Origin: Novosphingobium beihaiense
Lineage (GTDB): Bacteria; Pseudomonadota; Alphaproteobacteria; Sphingomonadales; Sphingomonadaceae
Reading direction: 5' to 3'
DNA: 64,000 nucleotides
NCBI RefSeq assembly: GCF_022832375.1
Contig: NZ_JALHLG010000018.1
Coordinates: forward strand, 1-64,000
The translations under genes and the position numbers were made by a program. Shown here one piece after another: positions 16,221 to 25,000 of the stretch. The notes beneath the pieces are model-generated. The model did not search any database. It was not told the DNA's origin and saw only the letters and a program-made list of their open reading frames with translations. Every line of letters begins with the position of its first letter. Position 1 is the first letter of the stretch.

Positions 16221-16493
16221 ATGCGCAAGGTTTCCGCTCTGGCGCTGATCGCCCTGCTGGCTGCCTGCGGCCAGCGTTCGGGGCTGGGGCTGAAACCGGG
16301 GCAGCAATTGCCGCCCGCGCCTTATGGCCGCGCGCAGAAACCGGATGCAGCCGAACTGCTCGAACCGCCAACGATCGCCATTCCCGAACGCAGCGTGGAA
16401 CTGCGCACGCGCTCAGAAGAGCGCGACGACGATCCCTTCGACCTGCCGCCGCCCGAAGCCCCGCAGCCCGACGAGACGGGCGAGCCGGATTGA
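16221..16493 (+). CDS. small LptM-like lipoprotein
   Basis: A 90-residue lipoprotein. MRKVSALALIALLAACGQ is a signal peptide with lipobox LAAC, and the mature chain is short, proline-rich and acidic (DDDPFDLPPPEAPQPDETGE). Short lipoproteins that begin Cys-Gly-Gln and lie next to lysA or dapF resemble LptM, which helps mature the LPS translocon LptD. This identity is inferred from position and shape. A GTG three bases earlier is an alternative start. The gene starts within a few bases of the argH stop. Confidence 0.7.
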   Translation: MRKVSALALIALLAACGQRSGLGLKPGQQLPPAPYGRAQKPDAAELLEPPTIAIPERSVELRTRSEERDDDPFDLPPPEAPQPDETGEPD

Positions 16494-16513
16494 GTTCAGT
16501 TTGGCTTTCACGG

Positions 16514-16583
16514 CCGTTCGTGTTGAGGGGCTCGACACGATAGCGCCGGTTAAGCGTGTCTCGACTTCGCTCGACGCGAACGG
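16514..16583. repeat. imperfect inverted repeat upstream of lysA
   Basis: CCGTTCGTGTTGAG (16514-16527) faces CTCGACGCGAACGG (16570-16583), matching at 12 of 14 positions. It is a REP-like intergenic element between the lipoprotein gene and lysA. Confidence 0.6.
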
Positions 16584-16625
16584 AGCGTGGTTGAGGCATG
16601 GCCAGATACGTTTATCAGGACACCC

Positions 16626-17885
16626 ATGGACCATTTCGAACTCAAGAACGGCGAACTGCACGCCGAGGATGTGCCGCTGGCTGTGATTGCCGGTGAAGTC
16701 GGCACGCCCGTCTATGTCTATTCGCGCGCCACGCTGACGCGCCACGCTCGCGTGTTCCGCGAGGCGCTTTCGGCGCTGCCTAAAGTGCACATCGCCTTTG
16801 CCGTGAAGTCCAACCCGAACCTGGCGGTGCTGCGCCTGCTGGCGAAGGAAGGCTACGGCGCCGATGTCGTCTCCGAAGGCGAGATGAACCGCGCGCTGGC
16901 CGCCGGGATCAAGGCGGAGGACGTGGTGTTCTCGGGCGTGGGCAAGACCCGCGCGGAACTGACGGCGGCGGTGAAGGCGGGGATCGGCCAGTTCAACCTC
17001 GAAAGCGAGGAAGAGGGCATCGAGCTGGCGGAGATCGCAGCCAGCCTCGGCCAGACGGCGACATGCGCGCTGCGCGTCAATCCCAATGTCGATGCCAAGA
17101 CGCACGCCAAGATCTCGACCGGCAAGGCCGAGAACAAGTTCGGCGTGCCGTATGATCTGGCCGCCGGAATCTATGCGCGGCTCTCCGCGCTGCCCGGCCT
17201 CGCCATGCGCGGGCTGGCGGTGCACATCGGCAGCCAGATCGGCGATCTGGAGCCTTCGCGGCAGGCCTTCGTGAAAATGGGCGAGCTGATGCAGGCGCTG
17301 CGCGGGCAGGGTCTTGCCGTCACCCACATGGACCTCGGCGGCGGGTTGGGCGTGCCTTACAAGGCCGGCGAGCAGCTTCCCGCGCCCGCCGAATACGGCG
17401 CGATGGTGGCCGAAGTGGCGGGCGGCTGGGATGCGACGCTGATGTTCGAGCCGGGGCGCGTGATCACCGGCAATGCGGGCGTGCTCGTCACTGAAGTCGT
17501 GCGGGTGAAGCAGGGCGTGGGCAATCCCTGGGTCGTGGTCGATGCGGCGATGAACGATCTGGCGCGTCCGGCGATGTACGATGCCTGGCACGATTTCGTG
17601 GCGGTAAAGCCGAGCGGTGAGACCATGGTGGCCAATGTGGTCGGCCCGATCTGCGAAAGCTCGGACACCTTCGCCATGGCGCGCGAGATCGACGCGGTGA
17701 AGGCAGGCGATCTGGGCGCGTTCCGCACGGCCGGAGCCTATGGCGCGACGATGGCCAACACCTACAATTCGCGCGCGCTGGTGCCCGAAGTCATGGTCGA
17801 TGGCGGTAAGTGGGCGCTGGTGGCCAATCGCATCGATCCGGCGACGATCCTGGCCGCCGAGCAAGTGCCCGAGTGGCTCGATTGA
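16626..17885 (+). CDS. lysA: diaminopimelate decarboxylase
   Basis: A 419-residue PLP enzyme of fold III that makes lysine from meso-diaminopimelate. The cofactor lysine is in IAFAVKSNPN (about residue 60). Other family motifs are HIGSQIGDLEP, MDLGGGLGVPY (phosphate binding), EPGRVITGNAGVLV and the PICESSDTF catalytic Cys-Glu segment from the partner subunit. The start at 16626 (MDHFELKNGE) matches the family N-terminus. It is followed 15 bases later by the siroheme synthase gene. Confidence 0.96.
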   Translation: MDHFELKNGELHAEDVPLAVIAGEVGTPVYVYSRATLTRHARVFREALSALPKVHIAFAVKSNPNLAVLRLLAKEGYGADVVSEGEMNRALAAGIKAEDVVFSGVGKTRAELTAAVKAGIGQFNLESEEEGIELAEIAASLGQTATCALRVNPNVDAKTHAKISTGKAENKFGVPYDLAAGIYARLSALPGLAMRGLAVHIGSQIGDLEPSRQAFVKMGELMQALRGQGLAVTHMDLGGGLGVPYKAGEQLPAPAEYGAMVAEVAGGWDATLMFEPGRVITGNAGVLVTEVVRVKQGVGNPWVVVDAAMNDLARPAMYDAWHDFVAVKPSGETMVANVVGPICESSDTFAMAREIDAVKAGDLGAFRTAGAYGATMANTYNSRALVPEVMVDGGKWALVANRIDPATILAAEQVPEWLD

Positions 17886-17900
17886 ATCCGGCCTGACGCC

Positions 17901-18710
17901 ATGATCGAGAGCTTGCCCCTGTTCCACCGCATCGCCGGGAAGCCGGTGGTGGTGCTGGGCACGGGCGAGGCGGCCGAGGCCAAACGGCGGCTGGTCGAGC
18001 GCGCGGGCGGGCTCGTCATCGCCGATCTGCAGGACGGCATAGCACGGGGCGCCCGGCTGGCGTTCATTGCCCATGACGACGATGCTGCCGCCGAAGCCGA
18101 TACCCTCCGCGCGCGCGAGGCCGGGCTGCTGGTCAATGCTACAGACCGGCCTGCGCTGTGCGATTTTACCGTGCCGTCGATTCTCGACCGTTCGCCGGTG
18201 CTGGTGGCGATCGGCACGGGCGGCGCATCGGCGGGGCTGGCCAAGCAGGTGCGGCTACGGCTGGAGCAGATCCTGCCGCAATCGCTGGGCGCGCTGGCTG
18301 CGGCGCTGGGGCAAGCCCGCGCCGCCTTGCGGGCGCGGTTCCCCGATGCGGGCGAGCGGCGCCGGGCATTGGACGCGGCTCTGGGGCCGGGCGGCGCGCT
18401 GGACGTCACGCTGGAGGCCGCTGGAGAAGCCAGCGCCGGGCGCGTGGAGGCATGGCTTTCGGCGGCACGCGTCGAATCGGGCGGCACTGTGGAGATCGCC
18501 TTGCGCAGCGATGATCCGGAGGATCTGACGCTCAGGGAGGCGCGCCTGCTCGGCTCGGCCGGTGTCATCGGTTTCGAGGACGGGGTTGCGCCGCAGATCC
18601 TCGACCGCGCCCGGGCCGATGCGCGGCGTCTATGCCTGGCGCGGGATGAAGAGCTGCCGCGCGGGGAAGGGCTGGCCATTATCCTGCGCGCACCGCCCGC
18701 AATGGGCTGA
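17901..18710 (+). CDS. siroheme synthase, dehydrogenase/ferrochelatase unit
   Basis: A 269-residue protein corresponding to the N-terminal half of CysG (Met8-like). It oxidises precorrin-2 to sirohydrochlorin with NAD and can insert iron to give siroheme, used by sulfite and nitrite reductases. It starts MIESLPLFHRIAGKPVVVLG with a Rossmann motif (VVLGTGEAAEAKRRLVE) and continues with NATDRPALCDFTVPS and IGTGGASAGLAKQVR, typical of the family. The uroporphyrinogen methyltransferase half is absent, so that activity must be encoded elsewhere. It probably belongs to the lysA transcript. Confidence 0.88.
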   Translation: MIESLPLFHRIAGKPVVVLGTGEAAEAKRRLVERAGGLVIADLQDGIARGARLAFIAHDDDAAAEADTLRAREAGLLVNATDRPALCDFTVPSILDRSPVLVAIGTGGASAGLAKQVRLRLEQILPQSLGALAAALGQARAALRARFPDAGERRRALDAALGPGGALDVTLEAAGEASAGRVEAWLSAARVESGGTVEIALRSDDPEDLTLREARLLGSAGVIGFEDGVAPQILDRARADARRLCLARDEELPRGEGLAIILRAPPAMG

Positions 18711-18815
18711 ACGGCCTGCTGTTAACCATGATTTCAAGATTTTAACTAAGTTCCGGGCGCCAGATGGGGCACATCCGCTACTGCGGAAAGTTCACTTCTG
18801 GTCTTGGGTACGAAA

Positions 18816-18995
18816 ATGAGCATGGCTGAATCCGGACAGGCGAAGCGATGCTGGATCGATCCGGACGCCTTGCCTGATCTTGACGTTCTGACCGGCGCCT
18901 TTGGCAGCCGGGCGGATGCGCCGCGTCTTGACGCGGAGGATGACAACTACGCCGTATTGATGCCGTGCCTGTACCCGTTTGCCTTGTTCGATTGA
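18816..18995 (+). CDS. 59-residue peptide, possible precursor of an unknown cassette
   Basis: A short frame from ATG 18816 to TGA 18995 with no recognised family. The N-terminal half is polar (SGQAKRCWIDPDALPDLDVL), the middle is AFGSRADAPRLDAEDDNY, and the end is hydrophobic and aromatic (AVLMPCLYPFALFD). There is no signal peptide. It lies after siroheme synthase across a 105-base A+T-richer gap that could hold a promoter, and directly before two unfamiliar genes on the same strand. Its size, acidic spacer and distinctive tail would suit a ribosomally made precursor or small partner protein; this is speculation. The ribosome site is weak. Confidence 0.5.
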   Translation: MSMAESGQAKRCWIDPDALPDLDVLTGAFGSRADAPRLDAEDDNYAVLMPCLYPFALFD

Positions 18996-19005
18996 TGCCG
19001 TTCTG

Positions 19006-19989
19006 ATGCCCATGCAAAATATGCTGGCGGAGTTTCGCCGGGATGCGTTGGAGTGGGAGAAGGGGCAGGCGGATCTGGCACAGCGGCTTGCCGAATGGCG
19101 CGCTGGTCCTGCCGTGGCCCCGGTCCTTTCCGCCATGGAGCATTTCGGACGCGGCGATCCGCTTGAAAAATGTGCGCCGCTGGCCCGGCTCTTCGCGGAT
19201 GAGCAGGCCGCGGCAATGGACTTCGTGCAAAGCTTCGCCGAGGCCGGGCTTGGCGGGCTCGGCCGCTATCCGCTTGGGCAATTGCCGCTGCTGCACGGCA
19301 CGCGCCAGGCGGCGCCCGCGCTGGTGCTGGCCAGTTCGGGCCGTGCCAGCCTTGCGCTTGCGGCTTATGATGGAAGCGTGCTCGCTTCGATGCCTGCGCC
19401 CAAAACGGCCAAGTTCGTGCCGCGGGAAACGTGGATTCACGTCCTCGAAGGATCGGGCGAGGCCGAACTGGTGCTGCTTCGCGGCGAGGGAGGCGGGGAA
19501 GAGCGCGGCGTTCTGCAATCCGGCTCGCTTGCGTTGCGGCCCGGCACGGTCGCCTACCGCTATGGGCGGCGTCAGGCCCTGCAAGTGCGCTCTGCCGATG
19601 GCAGTCTGGTCCTGTTGCGCCTGCAGCGCCGTTTCCCCTGCCGCGAACCGGCGCGCGAATACAGCCTGCCCGATGGCGCTCTGGTTCATCAGGCGGCAGC
19701 GCGGGCCGAAGATACCTTGCTTGAACTGGCCGTAACGCTTCTGGGCAGGATGAACCGTCAGGACGCGGTCGCGCCGATGGTCCGGATCGCGTCCGGGGCG
19801 CTAGATATTGAAGCGGGAGAGAGCTTGCGCTGGCAGGCGATGCGCGAGGCGATCGCGCTCGACGCTGCCGCTGGCCTTGACCTGCTTTCCGTTCTGGCCA
19901 CCAGTCCCGGCGATCCGCTGGCACAGCCTGCCGCCGCGCTTCGCGCCTCGCTGCTGGAAGTCTGCCCCAGGCTGGAAAGGAACAGCTAG
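19006..19989 (+). CDS. unknown cupin-like protein with helical C-terminus
   Basis: A 327-residue protein without a named match. Residues 1-100 are helical. Residues about 110-220 look like a cupin barrel (VPRETWIHVLEGSGEAELVL, SLALRPGTVAYRYGRRQALQ, SLVLLRLQRRFPCREP). The last 90 residues read as HEAT-like helices (LRWQAMREAIALDAAAGLDL). The start at 19006 (MPMQNMLAEF) is ten bases after the stop of the 59-residue peptide; no strong ribosome site is seen, so translational coupling is likely. The stop shares one base with the next gene's start. The metal-binding histidines of a canonical cupin are not obvious. Confidence 0.7.
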   Translation: MPMQNMLAEFRRDALEWEKGQADLAQRLAEWRAGPAVAPVLSAMEHFGRGDPLEKCAPLARLFADEQAAAMDFVQSFAEAGLGGLGRYPLGQLPLLHGTRQAAPALVLASSGRASLALAAYDGSVLASMPAPKTAKFVPRETWIHVLEGSGEAELVLLRGEGGGEERGVLQSGSLALRPGTVAYRYGRRQALQVRSADGSLVLLRLQRRFPCREPAREYSLPDGALVHQAAARAEDTLLELAVTLLGRMNRQDAVAPMVRIASGALDIEAGESLRWQAMREAIALDAAAGLDLLSVLATSPGDPLAQPAAALRASLLEVCPRLERNS

Positions 19990-20903
19990 TGGCAAGGACG
20001 ATCGAGGTTCGCGATCCGACACCGGCCTCTCTTGATGAATGTATCGACGAACTTACCGCTTGGGGCTTCGATCCGGCGGAGGAGAGCAGTCTTTCGCATG
20101 CGGCGAACTGGCTGAAGCGGCTGGGGAACAATCCGGACTTTCTGGGCGATGCGCTGATCGCGATGCTGTCCGGGCAGGGCAGCGTGGCGGCGGGAACGCC
20201 GTTGCCGCAGGGTGCCGGGACGAACCGCGTGGTGCTGGCCCGGCCGCAGCGGGGCAATTTCATCCTTACCGCCGATATCTGGCCTTCGGCCACGGATCAG
20301 GTGTTGCGGGCAGGCTCGCCGCAGGCGCTGGGTTACGGCTTCGTCCATAATCACAACGCCGATTTCCTGACGCTGGGCTATTTCGGCCCCGGCTGTGAGG
20401 TGGATGACTACACGTGCGATCTGCAGGCATTGTCGGGATGGCGCGGCGAACCGGTCTTGCTGCGTCCGCTTGGCCGTTACCGGATGCGGGCTGGGCGTAT
20501 GGTTCACTACCGGCCCGGGGCCGATGTCCATTGCCTGCACCCGCCCGCAACCCTGTCGGCCACGCTGACGCTGACGCACCTGCACGGCGCGGGGAGCTGG
20601 GACAGTCATTACGTTTTCGAACCGGAACCCGGCAGCGCGGGCAGCTTCCGGGTGGCCAGAGTGCTCGGTCAGGGCCCCAGCGAGACGTTCCTGCGGCTGG
20701 CCGTCGCGCTCGGCGGGGACGAGGCGCGCGATCTTGCCTTCCGTTTCGGCCTGCAACATCCCAGCGACCGCATGCGCCTCACTGCCTGGCATGCACTGGC
20801 TGGCGCTGCTCCGGGCGAGGCAGCGCGCGATGCGATCTGGCAGGAGGCGGAAGGATCGGGCAGTCGCCTGGTGGCGGAAGTGGCCAAACGGCAAAGAAGC
20901 TAA
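19989..20903 (+). CDS. unknown cupin-like protein with His-rich motif
   Basis: A 304-residue protein starting at a GTG that overlaps the previous stop (TAGTG). The central region has GYGFVHNHNADFLTLGYFGP and CEVDDYTCD, then RMRAGRMVHYRPGADVHCL and HPPATLSATLTLTHLHGAGS, strands and histidines expected of a metal-dependent cupin. The C-terminal 70 residues are helical repeats similar in kind to those of its upstream neighbour, suggesting the pair share an architecture and work together. Enzymatic activity, perhaps a peptide-modifying oxygenase, is a guess. It ends the cassette. Confidence 0.72.
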   Translation: MARTIEVRDPTPASLDECIDELTAWGFDPAEESSLSHAANWLKRLGNNPDFLGDALIAMLSGQGSVAAGTPLPQGAGTNRVVLARPQRGNFILTADIWPSATDQVLRAGSPQALGYGFVHNHNADFLTLGYFGPGCEVDDYTCDLQALSGWRGEPVLLRPLGRYRMRAGRMVHYRPGADVHCLHPPATLSATLTLTHLHGAGSWDSHYVFEPEPGSAGSFRVARVLGQGPSETFLRLAVALGGDEARDLAFRFGLQHPSDRMRLTAWHALAGAAPGEAARDAIWQEAEGSGSRLVAEVAKRQRS

Positions 20904-20931
20904 GGTGCCGCGTATGAAACTTGCACCGCCT

Positions 20932-21027
20932 CCGCTCGTCCTGAGCTTGTCGAAGGACGCAGGCGCAGCGCCGGGGCCATATCCCTGTGCGTGTCAGGAC
21001 ACCCTTCGACAAGCTCAGGGTGAGCGG
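20932..21027. repeat. intergenic inverted repeat (CTGAGCTTGTCGAAGG type)
   Basis: Arms at 20932-20956 and 21003-21027 match at 23 of 25 positions; the core is CTGAGCTTGTCGAAGG facing CCTTCGACAAGCTCAG. It separates the cupin cassette from convergent ruvX and may serve as a bidirectional transcription end. Confidence 0.8.
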
Positions 21028-21056
21028 GGTTTGGTGCAGCCTTCCTGCATCCGGCC

Positions 21057-21533
21057 CTAGAACATTCCCCCCGCCAGAGCATCGATCGCGCCTTGCAGGA
21101 TCACGGCGGCGGCGGCCGAATCGATGCGGGTGGCGCGTTTGGCGCGGCTCATGTCCTGTTCGATCAGTCCGCGCTCGGCGCCGGTGGTGGACCAGCGCTC
21201 ATCCCACAGCAGGATCGGCAGTCCCAGCACGGCGAGGTTGCGGGCATAGGCGCGGCTCGATTGCGAGCGGGGGCCTTCCGATCCGTCCATGTTGAGCGGC
21301 AGGCCGATCACCACGCCTTTCACCGCGCGTTCGTGGATCAGGGCTTCGAGCAGCGCCTTGTCCGCGCCGAACTTGCCGCGCTTCAGCGTCTTGCCGGGCG
21401 AGGCGAAGCGCCAGCCCGCGTCGCAGAAGGCGGTGCCGATGGTCTGGGTGCCAAGGTCCAGCCCGAGCAGCGCGCCGGCCTGGGGCAGGGCATCGCGGAA
21501 TGCGAGCGCGCCGGTGGTGATCAGGGGTTCCAT
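21057..21533 (-). CDS. ruvX: putative pre-16S rRNA nuclease / Holliday resolvase RuvX (YqgF)
   Basis: A 158-residue RNase-H-fold protein. [17 protein letters not shown] carries the first catalytic Asp, [18 protein letters not shown] is the family signature, and [14 protein letters not shown] and [12 protein letters not shown] carry further acidic residues. The family trims the 5' end of 16S rRNA and was first proposed as a Holliday junction resolvase. The ATG at 21533 overlaps the stop of the upstream DUF3089 gene by one base, so the two are coupled. Confidence 0.9.
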   Translation of the reverse strand: MEPLITTGALAFRDALPQAGALLGLDLGTQTIGTAFCDAGWRFASPGKTLKRGKFGADKALLEALIHERAVKGVVIGLPLNMDGSEGPRSQSSRAYARNLAVLGLPILLWDERWSTTGAERGLIEQDMSRAKRATRIDSAAAAVILQGAIDALAGGMF

Positions 21534-22669
21534 CAGCCTTGTGCTTTCTGCTTCGCGGCCCAGGCGGCGCTGCGCCGGGCGAAGTCCGACCGCAGGTTGG
21601 ACCAGAACAGCGTCATGTCGAATACGTGGTAGTTGTTGCCCGGCAGCACGAACGCGCTCAGCGGCAGTTTGGGCGGAGGGCCGATGTGCAGGAAGTGGTC
21701 CGGCCCGCAGGCGGCGGGCACCGTCTGCGCCACCAGTTCCCCGCTGGCTGTCTTGAAATCGGGCACGAGCGTGCCGGTGTTGCGCGCGGCACCGGCGGAG
21801 CCGCCGCGCGTGCCGGTGAGCGGGTTGGTGCACAGGAAGGGGCTTTGCCCCACGGGCTGCCCGTCCAGCCCCTTGCGGCGGGCATAGGCGGCCATCATCA
21901 TCGATGTGTCGGCGGGATCGGCCACGGTCAGCCAGCTCAGCACGCAGCCTGAATCGCTGGCTGTCTCGCAGGCGGGAAGGCCCATCTTCGGCAGGTCGTG
22001 ATCGATCGAGACCGGCCAGCCGATCGCGTAAGCCGCGATTACCCGGCCTGCGAGCGGGGTTCCGGCAATGCGGTCGCGCAGCAGGCGGCGCAGCAGGAAG
22101 GCGCCCTGGCTGTGCCCGGCGAGCACGATCGGCCGGTCCGCGGGCACTTGCGTGATGAAAGCATCGAACGCGGCGAGGATATCGCGGTAGGCCAGATCGA
22201 GCGCGGCGCTGCCTTCGGGCTTGTCCGTCAGAAACGCGCCGACGGCGGCCTGGCGGTAGCGCGGGGCGAAAACGGCCTGCGCGCCATTGAAGGGGCTGGC
22301 CATGGTCTGGACGAAGAGCCGGGCATATTTGCGCGCGGTTGCGTCTTTCAGGTCCGCGTTCCAGTCGCCCTTTTCGATGTAGCTGGTGGGGTGGATGAAG
22401 AAGACCCATGGCCGTGCCGGGTCTTCGGCGCGCTGCGCGCCTGCCGGCAGCCATCGGGCGGGATCGGCGTCCTGCTTCATTCCCGGCCGCGCGATCCACA
22501 TGTCCGGCTTGCGGTAGGCATTGTCCGCCAGCGCCGGGCGTTCGTGAAACGGGCCGTCCGGCACGAAGGCCATCTCGGAAAGGTCTTCTGCGTAGAAGGT
22601 CAGGGCCAGCCTGGCGAGGATATAGAGCACCACGCACACGGCGATGACGTAAAGGAACTTGCGGGCCAT
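21533..22669 (-). CDS. DUF3089 alpha/beta-hydrolase-like protein
   Basis: A 378-residue protein with one N-terminal membrane helix ([19 protein letters not shown]) and an exported domain. [18 protein letters not shown] holds the nucleophile elbow Gly-His-Ser-Gln-Gly of lipases and esterases; [17 protein letters not shown] is the conserved DUF3089 entry strand. It lies between lepB and ruvX on the minus strand and shares one base with ruvX. A periplasmic esterase role is likely; the substrate is unknown. Confidence 0.85.
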   Translation of the reverse strand: MARKFLYVIAVCVVLYILARLALTFYAEDLSEMAFVPDGPFHERPALADNAYRKPDMWIARPGMKQDADPARWLPAGAQRAEDPARPWVFFIHPTSYIEKGDWNADLKDATARKYARLFVQTMASPFNGAQAVFAPRYRQAAVGAFLTDKPEGSAALDLAYRDILAAFDAFITQVPADRPIVLAGHSQGAFLLRRLLRDRIAGTPLAGRVIAAYAIGWPVSIDHDLPKMGLPACETASDSGCVLSWLTVADPADTSMMMAAYARRKGLDGQPVGQSPFLCTNPLTGTRGGSAGAARNTGTLVPDFKTASGELVAQTVPAACGPDHFLHIGPPPKLPLSAFVLPGNNYHVFDMTLFWSNLRSDFARRSAAWAAKQKAQG

Positions 22670-22715
22670 GGCCGCTGCGTCTTGCCCGCCCCGGCGCCCG
22701 GGTCAAGCGCTTCGC

Positions 22716-23633
22716 TTATTGCGCGGCGGGGGCGTACGCCGGATCGATCTGCGGCCGCAGGCTCTTGAACGCGCGGCCGTCGCGCAGCGCGCCCCACCAG
22801 GTCAGCGGGTTCCAGGTCTGGGTGCCGTCGAGCGAGAACGTGACGAATTCGGCGCGCCCGCCGATGTTGGAGAGCGGCACCGGCCCGCCCAGGCCGCCGC
22901 CGGGATGGCCCATGAAGTCCGTCTCGAACGGGGCACGGCTGTCGGCGGAACGGTCGCGGTCGTCGCCCATCAGGAACACATGGCCTTCGGGCACCGTGAT
23001 TTCCGGATAATTGTCGAGCTGCTGGTTCATGTAGTCGATCACGTCATAAGTCGCGCCGTTGGGCAGGGTTTCGCGGTACGTCGGCAGTTCGTAGACATCA
23101 TGCCCGTTGGGCAGGCGCGTGCGGTATTGCTCGAAGCCGTCGTAGCAATGGCCCGGCGTCTGCCCGTCGCACTGGAGCGAATCGTCGGCCGCGATCTGCG
23201 TCGCCGGTTCGACGACGCGCTTGATGAACTTGCCGTCGAGCCGGATCCGGCCGTTGATCACGGCGATGCGGTCCCCCGGCAGGGCGACGACGCGCTTGAT
23301 CAGGTCTTCCTTGCGGTTGCCGGGCACGACGATGACGATGTCGCCATATTGCGGCGTGCGGCCCAGGATGCGCCAGGTGCCGCGCGGCAGCAGGTGAAAG
23401 CTCAGCGAGGACCAGTTCCAGCCGTAGGGATACTTGGAAACGATAAGCCGGTCCCCCACCAGCAGGTTCGGCATCATCGAGATCGAGGGGATGTAGAACG
23501 GCTTGGCGACGAACGAATGGAACGCCAGCACCCCCAGCAGCATCAGCGTGAGGCCGCGCAATTCGTGCCACCAGTTGATCTTTTCGGCCTTTTTCGCGGC
23601 TTGGGAGACGGGCTGGGCGGCGCTATCGGTCAT
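22716..23633 (-). CDS. lepB: signal peptidase I
   Basis: A 305-residue inner-membrane serine protease that cleaves signal peptides of exported proteins. After a membrane segment (LTLMLLGVLAFHSFVA) come YIPSISMMPNLLVGD with the catalytic Ser, LIKRVVALPGDRIAVI with the catalytic Lys, and VFLMGDDRDRSADSR (box E). The ATG at 23633 fits the family N-terminus. It follows acpS by 20 bases on the minus strand; the pdxJ-acpS-lepB order is common in alphaproteobacteria, though rnc, which often follows, is not here. Confidence 0.95.
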   Translation of the reverse strand: MTDSAAQPVSQAAKKAEKINWWHELRGLTLMLLGVLAFHSFVAKPFYIPSISMMPNLLVGDRLIVSKYPYGWNWSSLSFHLLPRGTWRILGRTPQYGDIVIVVPGNRKEDLIKRVVALPGDRIAVINGRIRLDGKFIKRVVEPATQIAADDSLQCDGQTPGHCYDGFEQYRTRLPNGHDVYELPTYRETLPNGATYDVIDYMNQQLDNYPEITVPEGHVFLMGDDRDRSADSRAPFETDFMGHPGGGLGGPVPLSNIGGRAEFVTFSLDGTQTWNPLTWWGALRDGRAFKSLRPQIDPAYAPAAQ

Positions 23634-23653
23634 GACGGGGGGCAACTTGGTTC

Positions 23654-24064
23654 CTATCCGGCGGGGAGCGGGCGGGCTTCGATGACGACGAAGGCCTGGG
23701 CCCATGGATGATCGTCGGTTAGCGTAAGGTGAACCACCGCTTCATGACCGGCAGGTGTCAGAAAATCCAGCCGTTCGCGTGCGCCGCCGGCCAGCGCCAG
23801 CGTGGGCGCGCCCGAGGGGGCGTTCACCACGCCGATATCTTTCATGAACACACCTGCCTTGAAGCCGGTGCCCACGGCCTTGGAAAAAGCCTCCTTGGCG
23901 GCGAAGCGCTTGGCCAGCGTGCCCGCCTTGGTGAACGGGCGGCGGTTGCCTTTGGCCTGTTCGATCTCGGTGAAGACACGGGCCTCGAAGCGCGCGCCGA
24001 AGCGGTCGAGCGAATTCTGGATGCGCTCGATATTGCACAGGTCGGAGCCCATTCCGATGATCAT
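23654..24064 (-). CDS. acpS: holo-[acyl-carrier-protein] synthase
   Basis: A 136-residue enzyme that transfers 4'-phosphopantetheine from CoA to acyl carrier protein. It starts [20 protein letters not shown] (metal-binding Asp) and contains [18 protein letters not shown], the conserved Lys-Glu motif. The start codon at 24064 is preceded on the coding strand by GGGGAGGACAGG, which lies in the arm of a long inverted repeat, so the repeat appears to provide the ribosome site. Neighbours are pdxJ upstream and lepB downstream. Confidence 0.95.
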   Translation of the reverse strand: MIIGMGSDLCNIERIQNSLDRFGARFEARVFTEIEQAKGNRRPFTKAGTLAKRFAAKEAFSKAVGTGFKAGVFMKDIGVVNAPSGAPTLALAGGARERLDFLTPAGHEAVVHLTLTDDHPWAQAFVVIEARPLPAG

Positions 24065-24068
24065 GAAA

Positions 24069-24207
24069 CCTGTCCTCCCCGGCACGGGGAGGGGGACCGC
24101 CGCAGGCGGTGGAGGGGATTCGCCGCCCGGCACCGCGTCTCGTCGAGAGTCCCCTCCACCACGCCGCTACGTGTCGCGGTCCCCCTCCCCGTGCCGGGGA
24201 GGACAGG
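24069..24207. repeat. long perfect inverted repeat between pdxJ and acpS
   Basis: Two 32-base arms, 24069-24100 and 24176-24207, are exact reverse complements (core CTCCCCGGCACGGGGAGG, itself a palindrome). The inner part is also G/C-rich and partly complementary (GGTGGAGGGGA facing TCCCCTCCACC). The acpS-proximal arm contains the acpS Shine-Dalgarno sequence. Confidence 0.9.
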
Positions 24208-24218
24208 CATCCCGCCTA

Positions 24219-24962
24219 TCACCGCACTTCGTCCATCAGCGCGCGCATCTTCCGCACGCTGGCTTCGAGCCCGCAGAAAATGGCCTCGCCGATCAGGTAG
24301 TGCCCGATGTTCAGCTCGGCGAGCTGGGGAATGGCGGCGATCGGCTGCACGTTCTCATACGTAAGCCCATGGCCGGCATGCGGTTCGATACCGTTCTTGG
24401 CGGCCAGCGCGGCCATGTCGGCGATTCGCTTGAGTTCCACTGCCACCTGCTCGCCGGTGGCATGGGCATATTCGCCGGTGTGCAGTTCCACGACCGGCGC
24501 GCCCAGCTTCATCGCCGCTTCGATCTGGCGCGCTTCGGGGGCGATGAACAGGCTCACCCGGATGCCCGCGTCGCACAGGCGGCCGACGATGGGGGCGAGC
24601 TGGTTGTGCAGTCCGGCCGCGTCCAGCCCGCCTTCGGTCGTGCGTTCCTCGCGCTTTTCCGGGACGATGCAGGCCGCGTGCGGTTTGTGGCGCAGTGCGA
24701 TTTCCAGCATCTCGCCGGTTGCGGCCATTTCCAGGTTGATCGGCAGCCCGGTGGCACCGGCGACGCGCTCCAGATCGGCATCGACGATATGGCGCCGGTC
24801 CTCGCGCAAGTGCACCGTGATCCCGTCGCCGCCCGCCTGCGCGACGATCTCCGCCGCGCGCGCCGGGTCCGGGTGTTCGCCGCCGCGCGCGTTGCGGATG
24901 GTGGCGACGTGATCGATGTTGACGCCAAGGCGGAGGCGGGCGGGATTGAGCACGTTGGTCAC
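24219..24962 (-). CDS. pdxJ: pyridoxine 5'-phosphate synthase
   Basis: A 247-residue TIM-barrel enzyme that condenses 1-deoxyxylulose 5-phosphate with 3-amino-2-oxopropyl phosphate to give pyridoxine phosphate. Motifs are LGVNIDHVATIRNARGG near the N-terminus, DGITVHLREDRRHI, ACIVPEKREERTTEGGLD, VVELHTGEYA and NIGHYLIGEAIF. Length and termini match the family. It is the second gene of a pyrE-pdxJ-acpS-lepB run. Confidence 0.96.
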   Translation of the reverse strand: MTNVLNPARLRLGVNIDHVATIRNARGGEHPDPARAAEIVAQAGGDGITVHLREDRRHIVDADLERVAGATGLPINLEMAATGEMLEIALRHKPHAACIVPEKREERTTEGGLDAAGLHNQLAPIVGRLCDAGIRVSLFIAPEARQIEAAMKLGAPVVELHTGEYAHATGEQVAVELKRIADMAALAAKNGIEPHAGHGLTYENVQPIAAIPQLAELNIGHYLIGEAIFCGLEASVRKMRALMDEVR

Positions 24963-25000
24963 GATGGTCCTGTCAGTTTGGCATCCGGACGGGTCCGGGA

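Noticed and set aside
14740-16599. A 619-codon open frame on the minus strand opposite argH
   Set aside because: argH is unmistakable on the plus strand and the antisense product shows no recognisable motif.
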